Below are positions 18,159 to 27,968 of a stretch of 64,000 nt of DNA, piece by piece. Each line of letters begins with the position of its first letter. Positions within the stretch are counted from its first letter, which is position 1. A program made the translations under genes and the position numbers. A model generated the notes under the pieces. It made no database searches and was not told the DNA's origin. It saw only the letters and a program-made list of their open reading frames with translations. The DNA comes from Streptococcus oralis (GTDB taxonomy: Bacteria > Bacillota > Bacilli > Lactobacillales > Streptococcaceae), in contig NZ_CP029257.1 of NCBI RefSeq assembly GCF_024399415.1, positions 333,501 through 397,500 of the forward strand, written 5' to 3'.

Positions 18159-18270
18159 TAAAAGAGAGGCAGTTGCCATTCTATCAAGCTGTCTATCCGA
18201 TCGTTCAGGACAAGGAATCATGATGAACTATCAATCAGAAAAAAGACTAGAAAGAAGACTATATGGATAA
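18154..18270 (+). CDS. Possible 38-residue ORF overlapping the murI start
   Basis: ATG at 18154 opens a 38-codon frame, [20 protein letters not shown] and onward, ending in TAA at 18268-18270, which overlaps the first codons of murI (ATGGATAA). It could be a leader peptide coupled to murI, or the eroded end of an older gene. The ATG lacks a clear ribosome site and overlaps a candidate -10 box, so the support is weak. No family recognised. Confidence 0.25.
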   Translation: MIKREAVAILSSCLSDRSGQGIMMNYQSEKRLERRLYG

Positions 18271-19057
18271 TCGACCAATTGGTTTTTTGGATTCGGGTGT
18301 CGGTGGCTTAACCGTTGTTCGTGAGCTCATGCGCCAGCTTCCCCATGAAGAAATCGTCTATATTGGAGATTCGGCACGGGCGCCCTATGGTCCCCGTCCT
18401 GCTGAGCAAATCCGTGAATATACTTGGCAGTTGGTCAACTTTCTCTTGACCAAGGATGTCAAAATGATTGTCATTGCTTGTAACACTGCGACTGCGGTCG
18501 TCTGGGAAGAAATCAAGGCCCAACTAGATATTCCTGTCCTAGGTGTGATTTTGCCGGGAGCTTCGGCAGCTATCAAGTCCAGTCAAGGTGGGAAAATCGG
18601 AGTAATTGGAACCCCCATGACAGTCCAATCAGATATCTACCGTCAGAAAATCCATGATCTGGATCCGGACTTACAGGTGGAGAGTTTGGCCTGTCCAAAG
18701 TTTGCCCCCTTGGTGGAGTCTGGTGCCCTGTCAACCAGTGTCACCAAGAAAGTGGTCTATGAAACCCTGCGACCCTTGGTTGGAAAGGTGGATAGCCTGA
18801 TTTTGGGTTGTACCCATTACCCACTCCTTCGCCCCATCATCCAAAATGTCATGGGACCAAAGGTTCAGCTCATCGATAGTGGGGCAGAGTGTGTACGGGA
18901 TATCTCGGTTTTGCTGAACTATTTTGAAATCAATCGTAGCCGAGATGCGGGACCTCTTCAACATCGTTTTTACACAACAGCCAATAGCCAAAGTTTTGCC
19001 CAAATTGGAGCAGAATGGCTGGAAAAAGAGATTCATGTGGAGCATGTAACTTTATGA
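18263..19057 (+). CDS. murI: Glutamate racemase
   Basis: 264 residues, the normal length. The two catalytic cysteines are C73 in [12 protein letters not shown] and C183 in [11 protein letters not shown]. The N-terminal substrate motif is [17 protein letters not shown]. It makes D-glutamate for peptidoglycan. The ATG at 18263 has only a weak ribosome site (gaaagaag). The stop overlaps the start of the next gene (ATGA), so the two are coupled. It heads a run of ten closely packed genes reaching to yidD. Confidence 0.95.
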   Translation: MDNRPIGFLDSGVGGLTVVRELMRQLPHEEIVYIGDSARAPYGPRPAEQIREYTWQLVNFLLTKDVKMIVIACNTATAVVWEEIKAQLDIPVLGVILPGASAAIKSSQGGKIGVIGTPMTVQSDIYRQKIHDLDPDLQVESLACPKFAPLVESGALSTSVTKKVVYETLRPLVGKVDSLILGCTHYPLLRPIIQNVMGPKVQLIDSGAECVRDISVLLNYFEINRSRDAGPLQHRFYTTANSQSFAQIGAEWLEKEIHVEHVTL

Positions 19058-20025
19058 CAAACAAAATTTACGAATACAAGGATGACCAGGACTGGTATGT
19101 CGGTGTCTGGGATGTCTATGGAGGTATCTACAGCCTCATCAAAGATCCTCTCGAGCTTGATTTTATGGATTTAGCGCGGATTTTTCGTGACGAAGAAAAT
19201 GGCTTTCCGATTACGATAACGGTGATGCGCTGGTCTTCTAACTTCCGTCTGCTCTCCTTTATCGTTGAGATTTTAAATGCTGAAGCAGGTCGCAATCTAG
19301 AAGTCATCCAACGTCAGGGAGCCCTGCTCTTGGTTGAAAATGGACAGCTTTTGCATGTCGAATTGCCTAAAGAAGGAGTCGATGTAGAAGCCTTCTTTGA
19401 AACTAACAAGGTCAGAGAAACTCTGCTCATTGCGACTCGTAACGAGGGCAAGACCAAGGAATTCCGAGCTATTTTTGACAAGTTAGGTTATGATGTGGAA
19501 AATCTCAATGACTATCCAGATCTACCTGAAGTAGCTGAAACAGGCATGACCTTTGAAGAAAATGCCCGCCTGAAGGCAGAAACGATTTCCCAATTAACAG
19601 GCAAGATGGTTTTGGCAGATGATTCTGGTCTCAAAGTCGATGTCCTCGGCGGTTTACCAGGAGTCTGGTCAGCGCGATTCGCTGGTGTGGGAGCGTCTGA
19701 TCGTGAAAATAATGCCAAACTCTTGCACGAATTGGCCATGGTCTTTGAACTCAAGGACCGCTCAGCTCAATTCCACACAACCCTAGTCGTAGCTAGTCCA
19801 AACAAGGAAAGCTTGGTGGTTGAAGCTGACTGGCCGGGCTACATTAACTTTGAACCAAAGGGGGAGAATGGCTTTGGCTATGACCCGCTTTTCCTTGTGG
19901 GAGAGACAGGTAAGTCAGCAGCAGAATTAACCCTTGAAGAAAAAAATAGCCAATCCCACCGTGCCTTAGCCGTTAAGAAACTTTTGGAGGTATTTCCATC
20001 ATGGCAAAGCAAACCATCATTGTAA
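19054..20025 (+). CDS. rdgB: XTP/dITP diphosphatase (RdgB/HAM1) with N-terminal extension
   Basis: 323 residues from the ATG at 19054, which overlaps the murI stop. The catalytic domain fills about residues 130-320: [60 protein letters not shown] and [10 protein letters not shown] are all hallmarks of the family. It hydrolyses non-canonical purine triphosphates to keep them out of DNA. The extra 130 N-terminal residues ([21 protein letters not shown]) are usual in this streptococcal lineage but of unknown function. Many family members are only about 195 residues, so this is an extended form. Confidence 0.93.
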   Translation: MTNKIYEYKDDQDWYVGVWDVYGGIYSLIKDPLELDFMDLARIFRDEENGFPITITVMRWSSNFRLLSFIVEILNAEAGRNLEVIQRQGALLLVENGQLLHVELPKEGVDVEAFFETNKVRETLLIATRNEGKTKEFRAIFDKLGYDVENLNDYPDLPEVAETGMTFEENARLKAETISQLTGKMVLADDSGLKVDVLGGLPGVWSARFAGVGASDRENNAKLLHELAMVFELKDRSAQFHTTLVVASPNKESLVVEADWPGYINFEPKGENGFGYDPLFLVGETGKSAAELTLEEKNSQSHRALAVKKLLEVFPSWQSKPSL

Positions 20026-20522
20026 TGAGTGACTCCCACGGAGATAGCTTGATTGTGGAAGAAATCCGTGATCGCTATCTGGGGAAAGTTGATGCCATTT
20101 TTCACGATGGTGACTCAGAACTCCGTCCAGACTCTCCGCTCTGGGAAGGTATCCATGTCGTCAAAGGAAATATGGACTTTTATGCTGGCTACCCAGAACG
20201 TTTGGTAACTCAACTTGGTCCAACCAAGATCATCCAGACGCATGGACACTTGTTTGATATCAATTTCAACTTTCAAAAGTTGGACTACTGGGCTCAGGAA
20301 GAAGATGCCGATATCTGTCTCTATGGTCACTTGCATGTGCCAAATGCTTGGATGGAAGGCAAAACACTCTTTTTAAATCCAGGCTCCATCAGCCAACCAC
20401 GAGGGACCATCAGAGAATGTCTCTATGCTCGAGTGGAGATTGATGACAGCTATTTTAAAGTAGACTTTTTGACACGTGACCATGAGGTTTATTCAGGCTT
20501 GTCCAAGGAGTTTGCTCGATGA
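20001..20522 (+). CDS. YfcE/MJ0936-type metallophosphoesterase
   Basis: 173 residues. Metal-binding motifs of the calcineurin-like fold are in order: [10 protein letters not shown] (D and H), [23 protein letters not shown] and [10 protein letters not shown]. Small proteins of this family cleave phosphodiesters in vitro; the natural substrate is unknown. It overlaps rdgB by 25 bp and the CBS gene by 4 bp. A GGAGG (ttggaggt) lies before the start. Confidence 0.9.
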   Translation: MAKQTIIVMSDSHGDSLIVEEIRDRYLGKVDAIFHDGDSELRPDSPLWEGIHVVKGNMDFYAGYPERLVTQLGPTKIIQTHGHLFDINFNFQKLDYWAQEEDADICLYGHLHVPNAWMEGKTLFLNPGSISQPRGTIRECLYARVEIDDSYFKVDFLTRDHEVYSGLSKEFAR

Positions 20523-20980
20523 TTGCCAAGGAATTTGAAGCATTTTTACTGGAGCAGGAAGAGACTTTTCTTACCCCTGCTGAGAATCTAGCAGCCTTGA
20601 TTGATACCCATAACGCTGACCATGCGATTTTAGTGTTGAGCCAAATCACTTATACCCGTATCCCTGTTGTGACCTTTGACAAACGCTTTGTTGGAACCAT
20701 TGGGCTGAGAGACATTTTGGCTTATCAAATGGAGCAAGGTTTGACGGATGAGCAGATGGCAACGACAGATATCGTTCATATGACCAAGACGGATGTGTCA
20801 GTTGTCGCTCCAGACTATAACATCACAGAGGTCCTCCATAAACTGGTAGATGAACCCTTCTTGCCAGTCGTAGATGGTGAAGGAATTTTCCAAGGAATCA
20901 TCACGCGCAAGTCTATCCTCAAGGCTGTCAATGCTCTCTTACATGACTTTAGTAAGGAATATGAGATTCGATGCAAATGA
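20519..20980 (+). CDS. CBS-domain protein, possible c-di-AMP binder (CbpB-like)
   Basis: 153 residues made of two CBS motifs: one around FLTPAENLAALIDTHNADHAILVLSQ...VPVVTF-type (residues 20-65) and one around VSVVAPDYNITEVLHKLVDEPFLPVVDGEG (about 98-130), ending ITRKSILKAVNAL. Proteins of this size and pattern in Firmicutes (CbpB, DarB) bind cyclic di-AMP and report on nucleotide state. Binding is inferred from family. The gene overlaps its neighbours on both sides. Confidence 0.85.
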   Translation: MIAKEFEAFLLEQEETFLTPAENLAALIDTHNADHAILVLSQITYTRIPVVTFDKRFVGTIGLRDILAYQMEQGLTDEQMATTDIVHMTKTDVSVVAPDYNITEVLHKLVDEPFLPVVDGEGIFQGIITRKSILKAVNALLHDFSKEYEIRCK

Positions 20981-21711
20981 GAGATAGGATTTCAGCCTTT
21001 TTAGAGGAAAAACAGGGCTTGTCTGCCAATTCCAAGCAGTCCTATAAGTATGATCTAGAGCAATTTTTAGACATTGTGGGTGAGCGGATCTCTGAGACCA
21101 GTCTTAAGATTTACCAAGCCCAGCTAGCCAATCTAAAAATCAGCGCCCAGAAGCGAAAACTTTCGGCCTGTAACCAATTTCTCTACTTTCTCTATCGAAA
21201 CGGAGAAGTGGACAGCTTTTACCGTCTGGAATTAGCCAAACAAGCTGAAAAGAAGACTGAAAAGCCAGAGATTCTAAATTTAGACTCTTTTTGGCAGGAA
21301 AGTAATTATCCAGAAGGACGCTTGCTGGCGCTTCTTATCTTGGAAATAGGTCTCTTGCCAAGTGAGATTTTAGCCCTTAAGGTTGCAGATATCAATCTGG
21401 ATTTTCAAGTGCTGCGAATCAACAAGGCTTCCCAACAGAGGATTGTAGCCATTCCTAGGACCTTGCTTTCAGAATTGGAACCCTTGATGGGGCAGACCTA
21501 TCTCTTTGAAAGGGGAGGGAAAGCCTATTCTCGTCAGTGGGCCTTTCGTCAGCTGGAGTCCTTTGTCAAGGAGAAAGGTTTCCCAGAACTATCAGCCCAA
21601 GCCCTACGGGAACAGTTCATTCTAAGACAAATAGAAAACAAGGTCGATTTGTACGAAATTGCAAAAAAATTAGGATTAAAAACAGTCCTGACCTTAGAAA
21701 AATATAGATAA
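20977..21711 (+). CDS. XerD-like tyrosine recombinase homologue with degraded active site
   Basis: 244 residues starting [13 protein letters not shown]; the ATG two codons earlier (20971) is an alternative. The SAM-like N-terminal domain (about 1-75) and a C-terminal catalytic-type domain are present. Aligned to true XerD, the box I Arg (GLRVSEL) is replaced (GLLPSEI) and the box II HxxR...H signature is altered. It reads [16 protein letters not shown] where XerD has SPHVLRHSFATHLLEN. The GH pair is GL, while one Arg and the final Tyr (LEKYR) remain. It is therefore the streptococcal XerD-like protein, not the XerS recombinase that acts at dif. It lies directly upstream of scpA with a shared stop/start. 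Confidence 0.88.
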   Translation: MRDRISAFLEEKQGLSANSKQSYKYDLEQFLDIVGERISETSLKIYQAQLANLKISAQKRKLSACNQFLYFLYRNGEVDSFYRLELAKQAEKKTEKPEILNLDSFWQESNYPEGRLLALLILEIGLLPSEILALKVADINLDFQVLRINKASQQRIVAIPRTLLSELEPLMGQTYLFERGGKAYSRQWAFRQLESFVKEKGFPELSAQALREQFILRQIENKVDLYEIAKKLGLKTVLTLEKYR

Positions 21712-22439
21712 TGGATATTAAATTAAAAGATTTTGAAGGGCCGCTGGACTTACTCTTGCACCTGGTTTCTAAGTACCAGATGGATATCTACGATGTGCCC
21801 ATTACAGAAGTCATCGAACAGTATCTAGCCTATGTCTCAACCCTGCAGGCCATGCGTCTGGAAGTGACGGGCGAGTATATGGTTATGGCCAGTCAGCTGA
21901 TGCTGATCAAGAGTCGCAAGCTCTTGCCAAAGGTAGCAGAAGTGACAGACTTAGAGGATGACCTAGAGCAGGATCTTCTCTCTCAAATCGAAGAATACCG
22001 CAAGTTCAAGCTCTTGGGTGAGCACTTGGAAGCCAAGCACCAAGATCGGGCCCAGTACTATTCTAAAGCACCAACAGAGTTGATTTACGAGGATGCGGAG
22101 CTTGTGCATGATAGGACGACCATTGACCTCTTTTTGGCTTTTTCAAATATTCTAGCCAAGAAAAAAGAGGAGTTCGCACAGAATCACACGACCATTTTGC
22201 GGGATGAGTATAAGATTGAGGACATGATGGGTATCGTAAAAGAATCCTTGACTGGACGAGACCAGTTGCGTTTGCAGGATTTGTTCAAGGAAGCCCAGAA
22301 TGTCCAAGAGGTCATTACCCTCTTTTTGGCGACCCTAGAGTTAATCAAAACTCAGGAACTGATCCTCGTGCAAGAGGAGAGTTTCGGAGATATCTATCTT
22401 ATGGAAAAGAAGGAAGAAAATCAAGAGGCACAAAGCTAG
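21711..22439 (+). CDS. scpA: Segregation and condensation protein A
   Basis: 242 residues. [31 protein letters not shown] is the diagnostic kleisin N-terminal domain that contacts the SMC neck, and a winged-helix C-terminus ([26 protein letters not shown]) contacts the SMC head. With ScpB and SMC it forms the bacterial condensin. It overlaps the xerD-like gene by one base and is followed by scpB after 18 bp. Confidence 0.96.
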   Translation: MDIKLKDFEGPLDLLLHLVSKYQMDIYDVPITEVIEQYLAYVSTLQAMRLEVTGEYMVMASQLMLIKSRKLLPKVAEVTDLEDDLEQDLLSQIEEYRKFKLLGEHLEAKHQDRAQYYSKAPTELIYEDAELVHDRTTIDLFLAFSNILAKKKEEFAQNHTTILRDEYKIEDMMGIVKESLTGRDQLRLQDLFKEAQNVQEVITLFLATLELIKTQELILVQEESFGDIYLMEKKEENQEAQS

Positions 22440-22457
22440 ACTTGATAGAGAGGAAAG

Positions 22458-23027
22458 ATGAGTACTTTAGCAGAAATAGAAGCGCTCTTGTTTGTAGCAG
22501 GTGAAGATGGGATTCGAGTTCGCCAGTTGGCTGAACTCCTATCACTTCCCCCGACAGGCATCCAACAGAGTTTAGAAAAATTAGCCCAGAAGTATGAAAA
22601 TGACCCAGAGTCAAGCTTGTCCCTGATCGAGACAGGTGGTGCATACAGATTGGTCACCAAGCCTCAATTTGCAGCGATTTTGAAGGAATACTCCAAGGCA
22701 CCCATCAACCAAAGTTTGTCTCGGGCTGCCCTTGAGACCTTGTCCATCATTGCCTACAAACAACCGATTACCCGAATTGAGATTGATGCTATCCGTGGGG
22801 TTAACTCGAGTGGGGCCTTGGCGAAGTTGCAGGCCTTTGACTTGATACGAGAAGATGGGAAAAAAGAAGTTTTGGGTCGCCCTAATCTCTATGTGACTAC
22901 GGATTATTTTCTAGATTACATGGGGATTAACCATTTAGAAGAATTACCAGTGATTGATGAGCTTGAGATTCAAGCCCAAGAAAGCCAATTATTTGGTGAA
23001 AGGATAGAAGAAGATGAGAATCAATAA
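22458..23027 (+). CDS. scpB: Segregation and condensation protein B
   Basis: 189 residues with two winged-helix domains: [27 protein letters not shown] (N-terminal) and [35 protein letters not shown] with the typical [18 protein letters not shown]. It dimerises and binds the ScpA linker in the SMC complex. A good ribosome site (agaggaaag) precedes the ATG. It overlaps rluB by 14 bp. Confidence 0.96.
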   Translation: MSTLAEIEALLFVAGEDGIRVRQLAELLSLPPTGIQQSLEKLAQKYENDPESSLSLIETGGAYRLVTKPQFAAILKEYSKAPINQSLSRAALETLSIIAYKQPITRIEIDAIRGVNSSGALAKLQAFDLIREDGKKEVLGRPNLYVTTDYFLDYMGINHLEELPVIDELEIQAQESQLFGERIEEDENQ

Positions 23028-23736
23028 ATATATTGCCCACGCAGGTGTGGCCAGTAGGAGAAAAGCAGAAGAGTTGATCAAGCAAGGTTTGGTGACGGTC
23101 AACGGCCAAGTGGTGCGTGAACTAGCAACCACTATCAAAGCTGGCGATAAGGTTGAAGTTGAAGGACAACCTATCTACAACGAAGAAAAGGTCTACTATC
23201 TGCTTAACAAACCACGTGGAGTGATTTCCAGTGTGACAGATGACAAGGGCCGCAAGACTGTTGTGGACCTCTTGCCCAATGTCAAGGAGCGCATTTACCC
23301 AGTTGGACGTTTGGACTGGGATACATCAGGTGTCTTGATTTTGACCAACGATGGGGACTTTACAGACGAGATGATTCACCCCCGTAATGAGATTGACAAG
23401 GTCTATGTCGCGCGTGTTAAAGGTGTGGCCAACAAAGAAAACCTTCGTCCCTTAACTCGTGGTCTTGAGATTGATGGCAAGAAAACTAAGCCAGCTGTTT
23501 ATGAGATTCTCAAAGTAGATCCAGTTAAAAATCGCTCTGTAGTACAGTTGACTATCCATGAAGGGCGCAACCACCAGGTTAAAAAGATGTTTGAAGCTGT
23601 CGGTCTCCAAGTGGATAAGTTGTCTCGGACACGTTTTGGACACCTAGACTTGACAGGCCTTCGTCCGGGAGAATCTCGCCGCCTTAACAAAAAAGAAATC
23701 AGCCAACTACACACCATGGCTGTAACCAAGAAATAA
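23014..23736 (+). CDS. rluB: 23S rRNA pseudouridine synthase RluB
   Basis: 240 residues. An S4 RNA-binding domain ([22 protein letters not shown], residues 1-50) is followed by the RsuA/RluB catalytic domain with [22 protein letters not shown] (catalytic Asp in RLDWDTSG) and [17 protein letters not shown]. It makes the pseudouridine near position 2605 of 23S rRNA. The start lies inside scpB, and the stop overlaps the yidD ATG (TAATG). Confidence 0.94.
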   Translation: MRINKYIAHAGVASRRKAEELIKQGLVTVNGQVVRELATTIKAGDKVEVEGQPIYNEEKVYYLLNKPRGVISSVTDDKGRKTVVDLLPNVKERIYPVGRLDWDTSGVLILTNDGDFTDEMIHPRNEIDKVYVARVKGVANKENLRPLTRGLEIDGKKTKPAVYEILKVDPVKNRSVVQLTIHEGRNHQVKKMFEAVGLQVDKLSRTRFGHLDLTGLRPGESRRLNKKEISQLHTMAVTKK

Positions 23737-23978
23737 TGAAACGAATCTTAATAGCTCCAGTACGCTTTTACCAACGTTTTATCTCACCAGCCTTTCCACC
23801 CTCTTGTCGTTTTGAGCCAACTTGTTCCAACTACATGATCCAGGCTATTGAAAAACATGGCTTCAAGGGTGTTCTGATGGGCTTGGCTCGGATTTTACGT
23901 TGCCATCCCTGGTCGCCAATAGGAAAAGATCCTGTCCCAGACCACTTTTCACTCAAACGGAATCAAGAAAAAAAATAA
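23736..23978 (+). CDS. yidD: Membrane protein insertion factor YidD
   Basis: 80 residues with the invariant pattern [33 protein letters not shown] and [18 protein letters not shown]. An amphipathic N-terminal helix targets it to the membrane, where it assists YidC-dependent insertion. It is the last gene of the run from murI and is followed by a terminator. Confidence 0.94.
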   Translation: MKRILIAPVRFYQRFISPAFPPSCRFEPTCSNYMIQAIEKHGFKGVLMGLARILRCHPWSPIGKDPVPDHFSLKRNQEKK

Positions 23979-24004
23979 CCCAACATCATTTGATGTTGGG
24001 TTTT
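23977..24004. terminator. Bidirectional terminator between yidD and piuA
   Basis: AACCCAACATCA and TGATGTTGGGTT form a 12-bp stem, preceded by an A tract (plus strand) and followed by TTTT. It serves both convergent operons. Confidence 0.9.
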
Positions 24005-24009
24005 CTTGC

Positions 24010-24981
24010 TTATTTCAAAGCTTTTTGTGCGTCTTCAATCATGAGTTTGGTTGATTCAAGACCGCCGCCACTTAGATACCAGAGGTCTGGTGTTAGTTGG
24101 ATAATTTTACCATTTTTAGCGGCAGGAGTTTCAGCGATGAGGGCATTTTCTAGGACGCCATCGTTGCTTGAGTTGTCCCCACCAATGGCAAGGGTGCGGT
24201 TGATGACAAAGAGGATGTCAGGATTGATTTCTTTGACACTTTCAAAGCTGACTTCCTGTCCGTGGCGAGAGTCTTCAAATTGAGTGTCAGTTGGCTTGAA
24301 TTTCAAAGTTTGGTACAAGAAAGAGAAACGAGATTGGGCACCAAAGGCAGCCATTTTTCCTTCATTGAGGAGGATAGCAAGGGCTTTTTTGTCAGAACTT
24401 TCGTTTTTAGTAGCGACTTCTTGGATACTCTTATCCAGGTTTGCCAATTCTTCTTTGGCTTTCTGTGTACCAGTTTCACCAAAGGCACTTGCTAGAGATT
24501 CGATGTTGGCCTTGGTAGAAGTCCAGTAGTCGTCCTTACTTGCTTGGAAGAGCACGGTTGGAGCAATCTCTTTGAATTTGTCTACGAATTTTTGGGTACG
24601 TGGTGAAGCGATAATTAGGTCTGGTTCAAGAGCAGCGATGGCTTCTAGGTCTGGCTCAACCATGGAACCCACATTGTTGACATTTCCTGCAAGATCTTTT
24701 AGGTAAGTCGGCACAGTTTTTGTAGGCATTCCGACGATATTCTTTTCAAAACCTAAAGCGCGAATAGTATCCGCAGCACCGAGGTCAAAAGTCACAATCT
24801 TTTCAGGAACCTTTGAAAGTTTGACCTCATCTAGTGAACTTTTAATAGTTATCTCTGTTGGAGCAGAGCTACTTGTCTCTGTCTGGCTAGTGCTTGAGTT
24901 TGTATTTGTACTACATGCACCAAGTAAGAGCAAGAAGCTGACAGCTAGGGCAGTGAGATAAAGTTTAAGGGATGTTTTCAT
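24010..24981 (-). CDS. piuA: Iron-compound ABC transporter substrate-binding lipoprotein PiuA
   Basis: 323 residues. The signal ends in a lipobox (LLLLGAC, Cys about residue 23), then a Ser/Thr linker (STNTNSSTSQTETSSS), so it is a membrane-tethered lipoprotein. The fold is a class III binding protein (FhuD/FatB-like): VTFDLGAADTIRALG, VEPDLEAIAALEPDLIIASPR, VFVIN-like PDILFVINRTLAIGG. In pneumococcus PiuA takes part in uptake of haem or ferric catechol compounds. It is the last gene of the piuBCDA unit and is separated from piuD by 98 bp holding a hairpin. Confidence 0.92.
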   Translation of the reverse strand: MKTSLKLYLTALAVSFLLLLGACSTNTNSSTSQTETSSSAPTEITIKSSLDEVKLSKVPEKIVTFDLGAADTIRALGFEKNIVGMPTKTVPTYLKDLAGNVNNVGSMVEPDLEAIAALEPDLIIASPRTQKFVDKFKEIAPTVLFQASKDDYWTSTKANIESLASAFGETGTQKAKEELANLDKSIQEVATKNESSDKKALAILLNEGKMAAFGAQSRFSFLYQTLKFKPTDTQFEDSRHGQEVSFESVKEINPDILFVINRTLAIGGDNSSNDGVLENALIAETPAAKNGKIIQLTPDLWYLSGGGLESTKLMIEDAQKALK

Positions 24982-25018
24982 GATTTCTCCTTTTTAAAAT
25001 ATAGTAACGATGTAGGGG

Positions 25019-25049
25019 GTCTCTTAAATAGGTTTGTTAGCTAAGAGAC
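25019..25049 (-). other. Stem-loop between piuD and piuA
   Basis: GTCTCTTA (25019-25026) and TAAGAGAC (25042-25049) form an 8-bp stem with a 15-base loop in the 98-bp gap. There is no T tract. It could mark a processing or stabilising site giving the lipoprotein mRNA a longer life than the permease mRNAs. Confidence 0.5.
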
Positions 25050-25079
25050 AGAGGGTTCTCTAACATGAGTTCAGAATAG

Positions 25080-25832
25080 CTAGCTATAGATACAGATCTT
25101 TTTGCCATTGATATCAGCCAGTGTGATGGGAATCTCATAGAGTTGACTGAGCAGATCAGCCTGCATGATTTGAGCAGTCGTTCCCTTGCAAAAGACTTGA
25201 CCGTCTTTAAAGGCAACAATTTCATCCGCATACTGGCTAGCCATATTGATATCGTGGAGGACAATGACAATGGTCTTCCCTAGTTCCTCCACCAGTCGCC
25301 GAAGGATCTGCATCATGCTGACACTTTGCTTGATATCTAGGTTGTTGAGCGGTTCGTCCAGCAAGATAAAGTCTGTATCCTGGGCCAGTACCATGGCGAT
25401 AAAGACACGTTGGAGCTGTCCGCCAGACAGACTATCGATGTATCGGTCTTTTAGGTTGGTCAGTTCCAGATAGTCTAGAGTTTCTTGGATTTTTTCCCAG
25501 TCTTCCGCCCTCAGTCGACCACGGCTGTAGGGAAAACGTCCAAAGCTGACCAATTCTTCTACAGTCAATTTGGCTTGGTAATTGATCTTCTGCTTTAGGA
25601 TGGTGAGTTCTTTGGCCAGTTCTTGCGAATTCCAGCTTTCGATTTCCCGGCCTTTAATACTGAGAATCCCCTGATCTTTCTTGGTCAGTCTGCTCATGAT
25701 GGAGAGAAGAGTTGATTTCCCGGCGCCGTTTGGACCAATGAAGGCTGTCAGTTTCTGAGGACTGACTTCAAGGGAAATGTCTTGCAAAATATCCTGTTTT
25801 TGAATGGATTTGTCAATGTTTTCCAGTTTCAC
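25080..25832 (-). CDS. piuD: Iron-compound ABC transporter ATPase PiuD
   Basis: 250 residues. Walker A is FIGPNGAGKSTLL (about 32-44), the signature is DSLSGGQLQRVFIAM, Walker B is DFILLDEPLNNLD, and the switch His is in IVIVLHDINMASQYAD. This is the FepC/FhuC-like subgroup that energises siderophore and haem importers. It overlaps piuC by 4 bp, so translation is coupled. Confidence 0.94.
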   Translation of the reverse strand: MKLENIDKSIQKQDILQDISLEVSPQKLTAFIGPNGAGKSTLLSIMSRLTKKDQGILSIKGREIESWNSQELAKELTILKQKINYQAKLTVEELVSFGRFPYSRGRLRAEDWEKIQETLDYLELTNLKDRYIDSLSGGQLQRVFIAMVLAQDTDFILLDEPLNNLDIKQSVSMMQILRRLVEELGKTIVIVLHDINMASQYADEIVAFKDGQVFCKGTTAQIMQADLLSQLYEIPITLADINGKKICIYS

Positions 25833-26785
25833 TGACGTGCCCTCCTGTAAAGTAAGATAAAGAATAAGAGACCACCCACACTCTCGATGATCATGCTGAT
25901 GCGAATTTCCAGCGCAAAGACTCGTTCGATGAGGGCTTGCCCCAAGGTCAAACTAATAAATCCAATCAGAATGGCTACGATAAAGAGCAACTTGTGCCGA
26001 TAATCTTTGACAATCAGGTAGGTAAGATTGGCTAGCATAAAGCCGAAGAAGGCCATAGGCCCTACCAAGGCAGTCGCTGTTGAGGTCAAGAGCACGATGC
26101 CCCAGAGGAGTTCTCTCTGTTCTTTTTCAACATCGAGTCCAAGTATCTGAGCCGTTTCTCTTTGCAGGTGCAAGACATCCAGAACGACTGCTTTTCGAAA
26201 GAAAAAGATTGTCAAGGCGAGGATGATCAGAGAACCGATGGCTAGGATGGAAGTGTTGAGATGCTGAAAGGAGGCAAAGAGAGTGTTCTGCAGTTTATCG
26301 TATTCATTTGGATCCATCAGGACTTGGAGGAAGGTACTGATATTTCGAAAGAGACTTCCCAGGGCTAGGCAGATTAGCAGAATGAAAACCAGATCTTGCT
26401 TCATCAGCGTCTTCAAGTAGCCTTGTAAGGCGAGAAAGAAGAGGGATTGAAGCAGAAGCAAGATTAGAAATTCTAAGACAGGCGACTTTCCAAGCTGTAG
26501 AAATTTGCTTTCAAATATTAGTAGCAGGGTTTGTAGCAAGACATAGAAGGATTCGATTCCCAAAATACTTGGCGTCAGAAAGCGATTTTCCGTCAGGGTT
26601 TGAAAACTAATGGTCGAAATCCCTGTCGCGACGGCTACCAAGAGATAAACGATGATTTTTTGGGAACGTAGCTTCCAGGCAAAGGAAGATAGATGGGTGA
26701 TGGGCCAAAAGTAGAGAAGACAAGCTCCAATGGCCAGAATAATGAGAAGGCAGAAGAGCTTGGTATGTTTGCTTTTAAACTGCAT
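25829..26785 (-). CDS. piuC: Iron-compound ABC transporter permease PiuC
   Basis: 318 residues, highly hydrophobic, of the FecCD permease family. The region contacting the ATPase is LGLDVEKEQRELLWGIVLLTSTATALVGPMAFFGFMLANLTYLIV. It forms the membrane channel with PiuB and overlaps piuB by 11 bp and piuD by 4 bp. Confidence 0.92.
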   Translation of the reverse strand: MQFKSKHTKLFCLLIILAIGACLLYFWPITHLSSFAWKLRSQKIIVYLLVAVATGISTISFQTLTENRFLTPSILGIESFYVLLQTLLLIFESKFLQLGKSPVLEFLILLLLQSLFFLALQGYLKTLMKQDLVFILLICLALGSLFRNISTFLQVLMDPNEYDKLQNTLFASFQHLNTSILAIGSLIILALTIFFFRKAVVLDVLHLQRETAQILGLDVEKEQRELLWGIVLLTSTATALVGPMAFFGFMLANLTYLIVKDYRHKLLFIVAILIGFISLTLGQALIERVFALEIRISMIIESVGGLLFFILLYRRARQ

Positions 26786-27734
26786 CTTTTTGTCCCCCTC
26801 TCCAGAGAAGTAGGATAAAGACGAGGCTACCGATGATTCCTAGTAGGAGACTGACAGACAGCTCATAGGGCCGAATCAAGACTCGAGAGAGGATGTCGCA
26901 GGCCAGAACCAGATTGGCTCCGACCAGAGCGACCATGAGTTTAGTTTGGCTCAGATTATCTCCATAGCGCTTGCGGACAAGATTGGGAACGATGACCCCG
27001 AGAAAAGGCAAGGCGCCCACAGTAATCATGGTGACACTTGTCGTTAGCGCCACTAGAAAGAGGGCCAGCTTTTCAAGTAGGGAGTAAGAAATCCCCAAAC
27101 TCTCACTGGTTTCCTTGCCCAGATTCATGATGGTGAAGGTTTGGGATAATTTCCAAACGGCTATCAGGATAATGAGGCCTAAGAAGAGCCACTCATACTG
27201 ATGGGTCTGAATCATGGAGAAGGAGCCCTGGGTCCAAGCAGTCATACTCTGAACCAGATTGAAACGATAGGCGATAACTTCTGTGATAGAACCGACAATC
27301 CCACTATAGATGATCCCAATTAAGGGCAACATCCATCTTTCCTTTACAGAAAAAATAGTCATAAAGGCTAGGAAGAAGAGAGTAAATAAGATGGAAGAGC
27401 CAAAAGCAAAGAGCATCTTTTGGGTCAGACTCGCAGACGGAAAGACAAAGAGGCTTAACACCATTCCCAGTTTGGCGGCTTCTGTCGTTCCGACTGTGCT
27501 CGGAGCAGCAAACTGATTTTGAGTGATGGTCTGCATGAGGAGTCCTGCCATACTCATACTGGAGGCTGCAAGGAGAATGCTGATAGTTCTTGGAAGACGC
27601 GACTCTTGAAAGAGAAGCCAAGTCTGTTGGTCAAAAGCAAAGAATTTTTCCCAAGAAAAATCACTGGTTCCAATGGTAATGGAGAGAAAGACCAGGAGTA
27701 GAAGTAAGCCTGTTAAAATATGAGAAAGTTTCAT
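26775..27734 (-). CDS. piuB: Iron-compound ABC transporter permease PiuB
   Basis: 319 residues from the ATG at 27734, which I prefer because AAAGGA lies just upstream. An in-frame ATG at 27749 has no ribosome site. The protein is a FecCD-family permease: MSMAGLLMQTITQNQFAAPSTVGTTEAAKLGM and GALPFLGVIVPNLVRKRYG. It is the first gene of the minus-strand piuBCDA operon. Confidence 0.92.
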   Translation of the reverse strand: MKLSHILTGLLLLLVFLSITIGTSDFSWEKFFAFDQQTWLLFQESRLPRTISILLAASSMSMAGLLMQTITQNQFAAPSTVGTTEAAKLGMVLSLFVFPSASLTQKMLFAFGSSILFTLFFLAFMTIFSVKERWMLPLIGIIYSGIVGSITEVIAYRFNLVQSMTAWTQGSFSMIQTHQYEWLFLGLIILIAVWKLSQTFTIMNLGKETSESLGISYSLLEKLALFLVALTTSVTMITVGALPFLGVIVPNLVRKRYGDNLSQTKLMVALVGANLVLACDILSRVLIRPYELSVSLLLGIIGSLVFILLLWRGGQKDAV

Positions 27735-27780
27735 GCCCCGTCCTTTCATGTAGATTTGCTATAAAAATACCCTTGGAGAT

Positions 27781-27828
27781 AATGTAACCACGATTTCTTT
27801 AATCTGTCAATAAATTTTCTGACAATTT
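27781..27828 (-). promoter_or_regulatory. piu operon promoter with TGTCA/TGACA inverted repeat
   Basis: On the minus strand TTGACA (27805-27810) and TACATT (27781-27786) are 18 bases apart. The -35 lies in an inverted repeat TGTCA-N10-TGACA (27805-27824), a possible site for an iron or redox-responsive repressor. The regulator identity is not readable from the sequence. Confidence 0.5.
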
Positions 27829-27935
27829 AATGTAAAAAGAAAGAAAAATTTCTGAAATTACATCTGCCCCTCTCTTTTATTGGAAAACTGAGTAAAAACC
27901 AATCCACCTTCCCACTATCCTTCTCCTATAAAAAG

Positions 27936-27944
27936 TGGTAAAAT
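27936..27944 (+). promoter_or_regulatory. Extended -10 promoter of pepA
   Basis: TGGTAAAAT is an extended -10 element 25 bases before the pepA ATG, with no strong -35. An aaggaac ribosome site follows. Confidence 0.55.
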
Positions 27945-27968
27945 GGAGGACAGAAAGAAGGAACTGAT

